From Misgurnus anguillicaudatus (lineage: Eukaryota > Chordata > Actinopteri > Cypriniformes > Cobitidae), in the NCBI RefSeq assembly GCF_027580225.2, contig NC_073348.2, positions 30,537,001 to 30,601,000 of the forward strand: a stretch of 64,000 nucleotides of DNA. Reading direction: 5' to 3'. The notes beneath the pieces were generated by a model. That model worked only from the letters and a program-made list of their open reading frames with translations, did not search any database and was not told the origin of the DNA. A program made the translations under genes and the position numbers. Shown here in pieces: positions 21,051 to 33,627 of this stretch. How positions within the stretch are numbered: the stretch's first letter is position 1; the number at the start of each line of letters is the position of its first letter.

Positions 21051-22262
21051 TAGGTTTCCAACTGTCCCGTATTAGTCGGCATGTCCGTATTTTGGGTCTC
21101 ATTGATTTTAGTCCTGTATGTGACCTCCCATGTCTTGTTTTTGACTGCTACGTTGATCTAAACAGTGGCTCCACAACAACTGAGAAGCAGATGACGACAA
21201 AATCCAACAAGAGTGATTTGAGAATTCAGACAAAGTGGACTGCTATCGAAATGCTCTCGCGGTACTTTGATGTCATCCGCCTGTCTGTTCATGCGGCACT
21301 GCATGAAGTCAAACAACTAGCAAGCAGTGCTGAACACTTGAGAATAATCTCAAACACAATCAGTATACGCTAAAGGGGGTCATATAATATGATATCATGT
21401 TATCCTTTTATTATTTGTGCAAAGATCTTCATAATTAAAATGCTCAGTCTCAATTACAAAGAGATCACTGATCCAGACCTGCGTAATAAATCGATCTTAA
21501 AGGCCCCAACAAAACATTTCCAACTTTGCTTGGACATTCTCACACTTCTAATTCACATCCTGTGTGTTTTAATTAAAGTATTTGAAGTTGACTCTGCAAA
21601 ACTACAGCTCACAGAATTATTGAATCTATGTTAGTTTTAGTTTGTCACATGTAAGATGAACATGAAGGGGATAACGTTTAATTACCCTTAGTGCAGAAGT
21701 CACAACTGTTTTGTCTTCCCTGCTGAGAAAACCAGCATACCAGCAAGACCAGCATATGTTGTGTTTTGGTGCTGGTTTGCTTGTGAACACCAGCTAAACC
21801 AGCATCAAACCAGCATCAGCACCAGCATTAGCACCAGCTAAACCAGCACCAAACCAGCATTAGCACCAGCTAAACCAGCATTAGCACTAGCATCCCATGC
21901 TGGTCATACCAGCATATGTTGTGTTTTGGTGCTGGTATGCTGTGACCACCAGCTAAACCAGCATAGACCAGCATAATTCCCATGCTGGTCCATGCTGGTT
22001 TGATGCTGTTTTTTTTTCAGCAGCGTTATACGGTAATGGTTCAATTTAAGGACTGTGTTAAAAGTACCTGCTGTACCAACAAACTGTTAATAAACCCATT
22101 GTATGTTGCCAAGGCATAAGAGTTATTATACAATTTTAATTAAGGGATTAGCTATCATTTGGACAAAATACACTGTATACAAACAAAACCATGCCTGCAC
22201 TGCTGCAGCAGACCACCTTTTGTCCTGTATTTGGTGAGGGTGACAAAGTTAGCAACCCTACA
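21051..22262. mobile_element. Possible hAT-like element, ends taggtttccaactgtcc
   Basis: The left taggtttccaactgtcccgt and the inverted right tagggttgctaactttgtca match imperfectly. The 8-bp flanks cctctagc and catctaac agree at six positions, a weak duplication. It includes the open segment 21092-21373, for which I recognise no protein, and an ACCAGC-rich MITE. Confidence 0.4.
21720..22023. repeat. ACCAGC-rich hairpin repeat
   Basis: Dense accagc/gctggt words: the left two thirds read accagcat/accagcacc, and the right end reads atgctggtt before a T-run and cagcag. The outer ends gctgagaaaaccagcat and atgctggtt-tttcagcag are inverted. A known style of fish interspersed repeat. Confidence 0.75.
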
Positions 22263-22533
22263 TCTAACACATATAACAAATAATTAACTGCACTTTAAGC
22301 TTTCGTAATATTTAAAATAAAAAAATAATATAGTATCACAACAACTATGAACTTTATGTTGTTCAGGAGTAACATGGGGATGTAATAATGTCTGCGATTA
22401 ATGGATTAATTCTATAACATGTAAAATGGGAACATGAAAGCATTAAAAGCATTTTATGTAAACACCTTAATTTGAATACTGTATTATTTAGAATAAGGTC
22501 AGTAATTAGATTACTACTGTCCATGTAAACATA

Positions 22534-25500
22534 ATCACTGGCTGACCCTGCTAACTTTACTTCAGTGGACTGCACCTTTTAAATTAAATGATAAAGTTAT
22601 CTAAACAAACAGCTTATATGACTTTATTTCTGAATGAGAATTGTATATGTGTTGTAAAGTCTGATGTGCTACTGTGATGTCGGGGGAAGGGCGTTTAGAC
22701 ATGTGAGGCCTGAAATCACTGACTGACAAACTGCTAACTTTACTTCAGTGGACTGCACCTTTTAAATTAAATGATAAAGTTCTCTAACAAACAGCTTATA
22801 TGACTTTATTTCTGAATGAGAATTGTATATGTGTTGTAAAGTCTGATGTGCTACTGTGATGTCGGGGGAAGGGCGCTTAGACATGTGAGGCCTGAAATCA
22901 CTGACTGACAAACTGCTAACTTTACTTCAGTGGACTGCACCTTTTAAATTAAATGATAAAGTTCTCTAACAAACAGCTTATATGACTTTATTTCTGAATG
23001 AGAATTGTATATGTGTTGTAAAGTCTGATGTGCTACTGTGATGTCGGGGGAAGGGCGCTTAGACATGTGAGGCCTAAAATCACTGACTGGCAAACTGCTA
23101 ACTTTACTTCAGAGGACTGCACCTTTTAAATTAAATAATAAAGTTCTCTAAACAAACAGCTTATATGACTTTATTTCTGAATGAGAATTGTATATGTGTT
23201 GTAAAGTCTGATGTGCTACTGTGATGTCGGGGGAAGGGCGTTTAGACATGTGAGGCCTGAAATCACTGACTGACAAACTGCTAACTTTACTTCAGTGGAC
23301 TGCACCTTTTAAATTAAATGATACAGTTCTCTAAACAAACAGCTTATATGACTTTATTTCTGAATGAGAATTGTATATGTGTTGTAAAGTCTGATGTGCT
23401 ACTGTGATGTCGGGGGAAGGGCGTTTAGACATGTGAGGCCTGAAATCACTGACTGACAAACTGCTAACTTTACTTCAGTGGACTGCACCTTTTAAATTAA
23501 ATGATCAAGTTCTCTAACAAACAGCTTATATGACTTTATTTCTGAATGAGAATTGTATATGTGTTGTAAAGTCTGATGTGCTACTGTGATGTCGGGGGAA
23601 GGGCGCTTAGACATGTGAGGCCTGAATCACTGACTGACAAACTGCTAACTTTACTTCAGAGGACTGCACCTTTTAAATTAAATGATAAAGTTCTCTAAAC
23701 AAACAGCTTATATGACTTTATTTCTGAATGAGAATTGTATATGTGTTGTAAAGTCTGATGTGCTACTGTGATGTCAGGGGAAGGGCATTTAGACATGTGA
23801 GGCCTGAAATCACTGACTGACAAACTGCTAACTTTACTTCAGTGGACTGCACCTTTTAAATTAAATGATAAAGTTCTCTAAACAAACAGCTTATATGACT
23901 TTATTTCTGAATGAGAATTGTATTGTAAAGTCTGATGTGCTACTGTGATGTCGGGGGAAGGGCGTTTAGACATGTGAGGCCTAAAATCACTGACTGACAA
24001 ACTACTAACTTTACTTCAGAGGACTGCACCTTTTAAATTAAATGATACAGTTCTCTAAACAAACAGCTTATATGACTTTATTTCTGAATGAGAATTGTAT
24101 ATGTGTTGTAAAGTCTGATGTGCTACTGTGATGTCGGGGGAAGGGCGCTTGGACATGTGAGGCCTGAAATCACTGACTGACAAACTGCTAACTTTACTTC
24201 AGTGGACTGCACCTTTTAAATTAAATGATAAAGTTCTCTAAACAAACAGCTTATGACTTTATTTCTGAATGAGAATTGTATTGTAATGTCTGATGTGCTA
24301 CTGTGATGTCGGGGGAAGGGCGTGTCGACATGTGAGGCCTAAAGTCACTGACTGACAAACTACTAACTTTACTTCAGAGGACTGCACCTTTTAAATTAAA
24401 TGATACAGTTCTCTAAACAAACAGCTTATATGACTTTATTTCTGAATGAGAATTGTATATGTGTTGTAAAGTCTGATGTGCTACTGTGATGTCGGGGGAA
24501 GGGCGTTTAGACATGTGAGGCCTAAAATCACTGACTGGCAAACTGCTAACTTTACTTCAGAGGACTGCACCTTTTAAATTAAATGATACAGTTCTCCAAA
24601 CAAACAGCTTATATGACTTTATTTCTGAATGAGAATTGTATATGTGTTGTAAAGTCTGATGTGCTACTGTGATGTCGGGGGAAGGGCGCTTAGACATGTG
24701 AGGCCTGAAATCACTGACTGACAAACTGCTAACTTTACTTCAGAGGACTGCACCTTTTAAATTAAATGATACAGTTCTCTAACAAACAGCTTATATGACT
24801 TTATTTCTGAATGAGAATTGTATATGTGTTGTAAAGTCTGATGTGCTACTGTGATGTCGGGGGAAGGGCGTTTAGACATGTGAGGCCTGAAATCACTGAC
24901 TGACAAACTGCTAACTTTACTTCAGTGGACTGCACCTTTTAAATTAAATGATACAGTTCTCTAACAAACAGCTTATATGACTTTATTTCTGAATGAGAAT
25001 TGTATATGTGTTGTAAAGTCTGATGTGCTACTGTGATGTCGGGGGAAGGGCGTTTAGACATGTGAGGCCTGAAATCACTGACTGACAAACTGCTAACTTT
25101 ACTTCAGTGGACTGCACCTTTTAAATTAAATGATAAAGTTCTCTAAACAAACAGCTCATATGACTTTATTTCTGAAGGAGAATTGTATATGTGTTGTAAA
25201 GTCTGATGTGCTACTGTGATGTCGGGGGAAGGGCGTTTAGACATGTGAGGCCTGAAATCACTGACTGACAAACTGCTAACTTTACTTCAGTGGACTGCAC
25301 CTTTTAAATTAAATGATAAAGTTCTCTAAACAAACAGCTTATGACTTTATTTCTGAATGAGAATTGTATTGTAAAGTCTGATGTGCTACTGTGATGTCGG
25401 GGGAAGGGTGCTCAGACATGTGAGGCCTGAAATCACTGACTGACAAACTGCTAACTTTACTTCAGAGGACTGCACCTTTTAAATTAAATTATACAGTTCT

Positions 25501-27468
25501 CTAAACAAACAGCTGGCTTATATGACTTAATTTCTGAATGAGAATTGTATATGTGTTGTAAAGTCTTATGTGCTACTGTGATGTCGGGGGAAGGGCGTTT
25601 AGACATGTGAGGCCTGAAATCACTGACTGACAAACTGCTAACTTTACTTCAGAGGACTGCACCTTTTAAATTAAATTATACAGTTCTCTAAACAAACAGC
25701 TCATATGACTTTATTTCTGAATGAGAATTGTATATGTGTTGTAAAGTCTGATGTGCTACTGTGATGTCGGGGGAAGGGCGCTTAGACATGTGAGGCCTGA
25801 AATCACTGACTGATAGTGGTGGGCGATACTGCAAAATTTGGTATCGATCCGATACCAAATACATATAGGGTCAGTATTGCCGATTCCGATACCAATCCGA
25901 TACTTTTTACTTAAAAAATACTTTTGTGTAGGGGAGAGCAGTAGGCTATGTCATTATTTCTGAGGTGAATGAATGATAAATTCTTTAGGCTTTTTTAATT
26001 AAAGTATTGAAGTCCACAAAATTATTAGTTATTAGGAACTGTAGAATTAATTTGTTACAACCTTTAAAAAAAAAAAAAAAAAAAAAGAATAACAAAATTC
26101 TCTCCCTTTTTTCTGTTTTTAAAAGCAAATGAAATAAATTGAACACAATTATTACTTTTTACACGTATCAAGTTATAGTATTATTATTTAGAGCCGTAAA
26201 ATAGCTCCACACAACGCTTCTCTTCCTCTCGGCCATCCTGATCTCTCACTCAGTTCGCTGCTCCTCGGCGCGTTGTGTCAGTGAGTCACGTGACGACACA
26301 ACAACGAATCACAGCAGAGCAGAAGGAGGGGGAGGAGTAGCAAAGTGGGCCAGGATGTGAAAGAAGCGTTTGCTCAGGATTGTAGAGGTAGAAGACACGA
26401 GCAAAGTATAATGAACGTAGAGGAGAGGTATTTAAAATGAAGTATCGATTCAATTGCAATTGTATCGATCTGATACCAATACCAGTGTTGGCATCGATAC
26501 TATCGATATTTAGATCGATCCGCCCACCCCTACTGACTGACAAACTGCTAACTTTACTTCAGTGGACTGCACCTTTTAAATTAAATGATACAGTTCTCTA
26601 AACAAACAGCTTATATGACTTTATTTCTGCATGAGAATTGTATATGTGTTGTATAGTCTGATGTGCTACTGTGATGTCGGGGGAAGGGCGTTTAGACATG
26701 TGAGGCCTGAAATCACTGACTGACAAACTGCTAACTTTACTTCAGTGGACTGCACCTTTTAAATTAAATGATACAGTTCTCTAAACAAACAGCTGGCTTA
26801 TATGACTTAATTTCTGAATGAGAATTGTATATGTGTTTTGTAAAGTCTGATGTGCTACTGTGATGTCGGGGGAAGGGCGCTTAGACATGTGAGGCCTAAA
26901 ATCACTGCCTGGCAAACTGCTAACTTTACTTCAGTGGACTGCACCTTTAAAATTAAATGATAAAGTTCTCTAAACAAACAGCTTATATGACTTTATTTCT
27001 GAATGAGAATTGTATATGTGTTGTAAAGTCTGATGTGCTACTGTGATGTCGGGGGAAGGGCGTTTAGACATGTGAGGCCTGAAATCACTGACTGACAAAC
27101 TGCTAACTTTACTTCAGTGGACTGCACCTTTTAAATTAAATGATACAGTTCTCTAAACAAACAGCTTATATGACTTTATTTCTGAATGAGAATTGTATTG
27201 TAAAGTCTGATGTGCTACTGTGATGTCGGGGGAAGGGCGTTTAGACATGTGAGGCCTAAAATCACTGACTGACAAACTACTAACTTTACTTCAGAGGACT
27301 GCACCTTTTAAATTAAATGATGCAGTTCTCTAAACAAACAGCTTATATGACTTTATTTCTGAATGAGAATTGTAGCCTATATGTGTTGTAAAGTCTGATG
27401 TGACATGTGGTGGAAAGCATGAAATCACTGACTGACAAACTGCTAACCTTACTTCTTTGAATTCCAGC
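22534..27468. repeat. 183-bp satellite array, 23 monomers
   Basis: The word tgcacctt recurs every 176-188 bases (22571, 22754, 22936, 23119 and so on to about 27299), 23 times in all, with monomers of about 183 bp. Conserved parts include gctaactttacttcag, ttaaattaaatgat and gatgtcgggggaaggg. Some monomers lack 8 bases (gtattgtaaag for gtatatgtgttgtaaag). The array is interrupted by a hAT element at 25814-26532. No coding frame; probably non-transcribed satellite DNA. Confidence 0.97.
25814..26532. mobile_element. hAT element inserted in the satellite
   Basis: Ends tagtggtgggcga and the inverted cgcccacccctA; the 8-bp duplication ctgactga (25806-25813, 26533-26540) is itself satellite sequence, proving insertion into a monomer. 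The ends carry tatcgatccgataccaa words in both orientations. A poly-A run lies near 26065. No intact transposase. Confidence 0.92.
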
Positions 27469-27827
27469 TATATAATTATAAAAATCATATAAACTTCATC
27501 TTGATTTGTGATTGTTTTTAGAGCTTTTAGTTAATAAACTGAAAATACACATTTATTCTTATTCTAGAAACTGAATATAATAATTAATGATGAAATATGG
27601 CATGAGGATTGTTTATATTATAAATCACTATCTGATGCCATGAGGTGATGTTTGCTGTGCTTACTGTGTGGAGTGGGGATTGGGCTACAGTCTGCTTAGC
27701 CATCTGAATTAAACAGAATGGTCAGAGATCGATTTTATTCAAACTAAACATAAAGAAGGAAAAAATATTAAAACCAATCAAACTGCAACAAAAAGCACAC
27801 AATTCCTCATGTTTTAACATATTTTCC
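27469..27827. other. Satellite flank, nothing assigned
   Basis: AT-rich unique-looking sequence after the last monomer. No exon, repeat end or RNA gene recognised. Confidence 0.4.
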
Positions 27828-28029
27828 TTACGAAAATTAACCATGGTTTTATTGTGTTAAAAGTGTATTAATCATGTTTTTTGGGGTAATGATTACTATC
27901 AGCAAAAGCATGGTTTTACTACACTAACCAATTATAGTTTTTGGTTATCAACAACCATGGTTACTTTGTGGTTACCATGGTTTACTATTTGTTTTTGTTT
28001 AACTGTAAAACCATGGTTAATTTTCGTAA
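27828..28029. mobile_element. MITE, ends ttacgaaaattaaccatggt
   Basis: ttacgaaaattaaccatggt and its inverted copy accatggttaattttcgtaa bound 202 bp with several internal ccatggtt palindromes. No target duplication resolved. Confidence 0.8.
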
Positions 28030-28179
28030 GCGTTGTGTCATATAGGCTATATTTAATTAAATAAACAAAAAACATTGTAATGACACCTACTGCATTAAAT
28101 GTAAACATACCACTTTACTTTTAGAAAGAAATGTTTCCTTTAAAGCCTAATGTCCGTCTCCGCTGTATTAAACTGTTCC

Positions 28180-28510
28180 TGCACCATTAATAAACAACTG
28201 TTATCGATTTTATACAGCGCTGCGCATATTGGTCCGGCTATGAAATCAAACTACCGCGAGCACAGACGGTTGAGTGTGCTTTTGAATCGCTTTCGCAAAA
28301 CTGTGATGTCACAAACCGATCGATCTGCGCAGCACAAACACACGTGCTGCCTGCATTACTGTACCGCGGGTCCTGTCAGTCACTCGATGAGTGAGTCGAG
28401 GGAGAGGCTGCACGGGTCATCTTTACACAGACGCGACAGAGAAACCGAGTATACGATGCAAAGTTGAGAAACACATCATAAGAGATCCTGATTCTTAATA
28501 CAGGTTAGTC
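28180..28510 (+). promoter_or_regulatory. GC-rich promoter-like segment
   Basis: CpG-richer than its surroundings. Contains TGATGTCA (28304-28311) followed by gatctgcgcagc, shared with the SET-recombinase promoter. A possible donor ATACAG|gttagt lies at about 28503. No downstream partner exon is recognised on the plus strand, so promoter status is speculative; an open frame of 105 codons here has no recognisable domain. Confidence 0.3.
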
Positions 28511-28604
28511 TGTTTTAAATTTATAGGGTTTATTTTAAACAACTGTAAATAATGTGTCCATTCTTTCATATAATATCTTCCGCAATCTCTACTGATCGCG
28601 TATT

Positions 28605-28765
28605 TGGCCTCTGATTGGTCAGATTATCATTATATTTAAAATGTGCAGTTCATTTAATGGCCGATTGGGGCGATATGGGGCCCTAATCTTCCTGGCCTGT
28701 GATTGGTCAGAATCTCCCGAGTGTGTATCTTTCAGGAAGTGCAGTTCTCCTAGAGGGCGCTGCAT
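28605..28765. promoter_or_regulatory. Paired CCAAT boxes and CTCF-like core
   Basis: ctctgattggtcaga (about 28609) and ctgtgattggtcaga (about 28699) are two near-identical CCAAT-box contexts about 90 bp apart. tagagggcgc (about 28751-28760) fits the core of a CTCF site. Motif matches only. Confidence 0.25.
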
Positions 28766-28993
28766 TATACACAAATTAGTGGGGGGGCATACACACTTTG
28801 AGTACACAAATCATGTAAAAGTGCATTTTTGGGACAAGTGAGATTTTAAGTTAGGACACCATTTTAGGACATGCTGAATGCCATTATATAGTCAAACAAA
28901 TGAGGACATCAAAAAAGTCCTAAATTGTCAAGGTGGTCCTCAGTTTACTGGTGTGTACTCTGGTGAATGTCCCCAAAAGTGACATAAGTAAGT

Positions 28994-28999
<6 letters not shown>

Positions 29000-29054
<55 letters not shown>
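29000..29054. repeat. (AC)n microsatellite
   Basis: About 27 uninterrupted AC dinucleotides followed by short TA runs. Confidence 0.97.
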
Positions 29055-29062
<8 letters not shown>

Positions 29063-29514
29063 CACATATATACAAGATCTTTTCTATATAACTGTATTAA
29101 CTGTAAAAATCATTCACAAGGGTCGATTTTCTGAATGAATAAATAAACTTTCCATTGATGTATGGTTTGTTAAAATAGGTCAAAATTTGTCTGAGATACA
29201 ATTACTTAAAATTCCAGATGCAAAATTTTGAGAAAATCACCTTTTAAATTTTTCAAATAAAGTCCTTAGCAACACATATTACTAATGATAAATACATACT
29301 TGCTATATTTATGTTTATATTTATACATGAAATTTACTTAAATATCCTAATGATTTTTGGCATAAAAAGCAACCATTTTAACCCATTCAATGACCTTTTG
29401 GCTATTACAGTACAAATATACCTATTCTACTTATGACAGGTTTTGTGGTTTATGGTCACATTTCTTTACTGTAAAATGTAATAAGTTGAGAAACCAATTG
29501 CCTTACATTTTTAA

Positions 29515-30007
29515 CTCTTTCCCCACCTTTGACGAGTTATCTCCTCAATTAAGAGAAAACATTTGCATGAAGAAAAAAAACGTGTTCCTGGTGAGTTTTT
29601 ATCTTAATCTGTAATACCACGATTACCCCAAATATTACCCAATTTATAAAAAAACTGAAGCAAAAAATTATTTACTAATTTTAAACTCTGTGTATGTTTT
29701 GCTAATTGTTCTGTATCTGATCTCTGAACAAAATTCCTTTACAAAAATGCTATTATTTTAGCTTTTTGCTAAAAAAATATTTTTAAGAGAAATACCCGTA
29801 TTTAAGAGATAAGCAAAGTAAAAATATAAACTTTTGTTTTTCCTTTTGTTTGTTTGTTTGAATGCAGACTGTCTGTTCTTTCATTTGATATATTTGTATG
29901 GTTTTTTATTTTTAGATTTTTTTTTCCTGGAATCCATTTTGTGAAACTTTTGTGAAAATCACAAATGCTGGCAGGCAACTTTCAAAAAAAGGCTGGCGCT
30001 GATCGAG
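29515..30007. mobile_element. TTAA MITE, ends ctctttc, copy 1
   Basis: TTAA at 29511-29514 and 30008-30011. ctctttccccacctttgacg at the left and a degenerate inverted ctggcgctgatcgag at the right. The interior is related to 38334-38787: agagaaaac, ctgtctgttctttcatttga, gtgaaaatca and gctggcaggcaact are shared in order. Confidence 0.75.
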
Positions 30008-30326
30008 TTAAGTAAAGTAATGTATTCATTTTAAGTTAATAGTATTTGCAGACTAAACTTCTTCATCAAGTAAAGCATGTAACTTGAATTAAAGTAATAT
30101 ATCAAGATTTTTATGCTGTGCCTCTGCGTCATGTGAAGTTTCACGCCAAGGTACAACCAGAAATGAAAAGAAAGAAATTATGACATTCATTGCTGAGAAC
30201 CAGCTCTGGCAATTGACTAATCAAAAAACAAACACTGCCAAACACCTTCAATGAGCTGTGTCCTTTAGGGAAATAAAAGGCAACTCATGAAATGATTTGT
30301 TAATAATCTACACAACAGTTTTATAC

Positions 30327-30527
30327 CCTCTGTAATTGACAAAGACAGGCTTGATGCTGTCAGTTTATCTTCACCATCTGCAATCACACCGAATCTTTGC
30401 AAATCCAACGCATCATAAGAGTAAATTGGGATGGGTTGAAGTGTCGAGGAGGCAGACATTGCTTTGGGAGTTAGTGTATTCGGCTCTGGGCTGTGGGGAG
30501 GGAACATTTTGACTGTGCCGTCTCGCT
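30327..30527 (-). CDS. Orphan exon-like open segment, Pro/Ser-rich
   Basis: On the minus strand, acceptor aaatttattttag and donor GAGG|gtataaa enclose 201 bases open in phase 1-1. It reads RDGTVKMFPPHSPEPN, TLTPKAMSASSTLQPIPIY, SYDALDLQRFGVIADGEDKL and TASSLSLSITEG, with codon use and composition that look protein-like rather than repeat-like. I do not recognise the protein. It could be a cassette exon of a gene extending beyond this view, or chance. No neighbouring exons were found within several kb. Confidence 0.35.
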
Positions 30528-30698
30528 CTAAAATAAATTTAATATGCGTTCAGGAATACTTCAAGAAGTCTACATTTGCTCGCAGGGTACAAGGAGCATA
30601 CTCAGGTTAGATTTCTCTTTGCTTTTAGATACAAACTTCAGTTACACTTTGGTCTACGATAAATATTTATGCTTCAGCATTGCTGTAAATGTATAATG

Positions 30699-30755
30699 AA
30701 TGACCTCATTTGTAAGTCACTTTAGATAAAAGCGTTTGCTAAATGAATAAATCTA
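30699..30755 (-). repeat. Dispersed SINE/LINE-tail-like core
   Basis: On the minus strand it carries atttagcaaacgcttttatc followed by taaagtgacttacaaatga. Similar cores, on the plus strand, occur at 36364-36416, 40939-40990 and 53307-53360. This core is widespread in fish genomes; its parent element is uncertain. Confidence 0.55.
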
Positions 30756-32271
30756 AAATATAATGTGATGTAAATAAGTGGGAATGTTCAGATTGAAGCA
30801 TGTGGGTTCTTGTGGCCCCGTATGAAGTCAAAAACACCTTTTATGATTTTATCTTCAACAGTAAGATAACATTTACTAAGCTTTGTGAATTGTTTTGGCA
30901 CCCGTTTCTTAGTTTTTAAGCTACTGTATACACCTATGGACATTAAAGGGACACTCCATTCAGCCGATCTCCGGGTCTGGCGGTACCACTTTTAGCAAAG
31001 CTTAGCATAATCTATTAAATCTGATTAGACCATTAGCATCGCGTTCAAGTGAAGTGTCCCTTTAACCATAGTATTAATAACCCCCCCCCCCCCGCCAAAT
31101 AAATAAATAAATCATAGTTAAACCATTTTGCTGAATAAAAAGGAATTGGGAGTCGGAACAAATATTGTGGATTCAGAATTCATCATCCCTGTTTGAAATA
31201 TGGAGAGTTGGCTCATAGCAGTATGTGTTTGTGGTGCTTTAGTAGTACAAACTGATAGAAGACCACCACTGTGGCTGACACCCCCTTTAAGGGGGTTGAT
31301 TGGCTGCTTTAAGCCACCTGAGCATCCAAAAGCCCCCGCCTATCATCATCATCATGCCTTCATCACTACCCCCACACCCCACGAGCCTATACCATGATTT
31401 CTCAGCGTCCGTCTCATCTTCAATCTCTTTCTGTCTCTCTTTGATTACTGACATGTGATGTCTCATCCAGCTTAGAGATTTCTCTGCTGAGCCGTCGACT
31501 GAGTATCGTGTGACAAACACAGACACACACACACTCATGACACTTGTTCCTCTGTGGCACAAGGCACCTGCTTTCTTAGACAGCTATATGGCGTGTTAAC
31601 GTAGGCACAAAGCATCTCAATTATAAGCTACAGTGAAAATGGTGAACACTTAACGTCATTCTGGTTTCATTGCTTTTTCAAAACATTACATAATTGCAAA
31701 AAAAAATGTATACAGATATACTAAAAACAGCATAATGTTGTAACTTATACTTAGTACTTTCTTTATTTAGGCATAAATTACTTTGCATAGCTTGAAATTC
31801 ATTCAAACACACAAACCCCTCCTTTTGTTTATTGTAAGTCAGCACCAATCCACAACCTCCAGAATCTCAGCTGGTCCCTAAATGAATATTATTATTATAT
31901 AAACAGTAACATTACCTCTTTAAAGTAGGCTCGTGTTTGCCAATGGAAAGTATCCAATCCAGAATTTAAGGGCAAAGGCTAATGGTCACTTGAACTCTAC
32001 ACAGCAGGACCACCAGATGATCTCTTGATGGAACCAGCTGTGCTTTACCTGAAAATATAGAAAAAATATCACAACCCCGACCACATGGACATAGATTATA
32101 TGACTTAAATACTGTATATACAATATATGTGAGATAGAGGTGTCAGGGTTCCAATTGGAACAATGTATTACATTACAAACATTATTCGTATACCCACATA
32201 CACAGTACACTGAAGCTGCTAACATATATCGGATTGGACATAAATGCTACATATACTAAAAATTACTGCTA
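30756..32271. other. Intergenic, nothing firmly assigned
   Basis: Contains a C-run near 31080, a catcat-rich stretch near 31345 and a short piece (30950-31065) with inverted agggacact ends that looks like a MITE. Open frames at 31200-31562 have no recognisable domain. Confidence 0.4.
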
Positions 32272-32844
32272 TACACTGTTAGAAAAAAGTATCAAAATAT
32301 GTACTGTACCCCGGCTGTCAAGAGGGCAGTACCCTTTTAAATATAATGGAAATCTGACTTTTTTCATGTTTAAGTGCTATAATTGGGTCTCCAGTGCTTC
32401 TGTCAACCTAGAACATGTGAAAAAGATCAACCCAGTAACTTAGTTTTGGTAAACCATTCTCTGCGAGCATGTGAAAACATAGGTAATTGAAATTTGGCTC
32501 CCCTTGTGATGTCAGAAGGGGATTATACCGTCCCTTAATCTGCACTATCCAACCGCAGGGCTGTCATTTAGTGCAGAGATCAGCTCATTTGCATTTTTAA
32601 AGGACACACCCAAAACGACACATTTTTGCTCACGCCTACAAAGTGGCGATTTTAACATGTTATAATAAATTATTTATATATTGTATTTTGAGCTAGAACT
32701 TCACATACCTACTCTGGGGACACCAAAGATTTATTTGACATCTTAAAAAAGTGTCCCCTTTAAAAGGTCCTAATATGTAGCAATAGGTACAGATTTGTAT
32801 ACATTTAGTAGGTACATATATTTATTATTTTTTCTGACAGTGTA
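32272..32844. mobile_element. MITE, ends tacactgttagaaa, with a nested TTAA element
   Basis: tacactgttagaaaaaa and the inverted ttttttctgacagtgta form the outer ends. Inside, TTAA-flanked sequence 32341-32759 is a reverse-orientation copy of the element at 52839-53265, sharing agtgctataattggg, aatttggctccccttgtgat and aaaggacacaccc. So one MITE lies inside another. Confidence 0.75.
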
Positions 32845-33627
32845 TTTATATTTAGGACAGTCTTGCTATGTATGCTTTATTGTGATACATATAGTTAAAA
32901 GTTTTACAATAATACAAGATATAATAGTTTCATTGTGGCCATCCTGTATTCCCCAAAATAGCCAACCTTGTTTGTCTCATTTCTGAATGTGTGCTGATCT
33001 AAGAGAAATGGGCAGACGTAATCTAGAATGACAGAAATAGTTTAAGGGGCCCTGGAACAGGGCATTTTTGTCTATTAAATTTAGACTGCTGCTGACTTTG
33101 AGCCGAGTGGAGACTGGAGAAACAGCGTTGGCAAATCTGAGATGACGCTGCCGTTTGTTACACCTCAGACTATTTGAAAGCGCTCAGCTCCTCTGTTCTG
33201 TTTATACCCCTAAATGTGACAGCATCCATTTCTTTTCTTCCGGAAGGAAATATTGTGTCATTATGTCATCATTAAATGATAGCAGTGATAGCCTCAAGCT
33301 GTATGCTTCTTTAATTTGTTTGAACGGCAGTCGCCTAATAGCATCTGTATTTTATCTATATGATCTGAAAATAAAGCAGATTGCATTTTCATTATAGCCT
33401 ATTGCTATACAGAGCTAATCAAAGATCTAATCAAAATTTTATCACACCGACTGCATTTAACCACACAATTACAAATAAAAGAGAATAAATAAAATAGTTA
33501 AGTCTTTACTAAAAAAGCAGAAGTGAGAAATAAACAAAATAGGCTAATGAAATGAATACTGATTGAAGTTTTAAAGGTGCATTGGTAACTTTAGAAGGAT
33601 CTCTTGACAGAAAAGCAATATAATATA

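Noticed and set aside
22534..27468. CRISPR-like array of regular repeats
   Set aside because: The whole 183-bp unit is conserved with no short repeat and unique spacers, and the window is eukaryotic. It is a satellite.
28150..28467. 105-codon plus-strand frame as a gene
   Set aside because: No recognisable domain and the DNA looks like a promoter-type segment shared with other loci.
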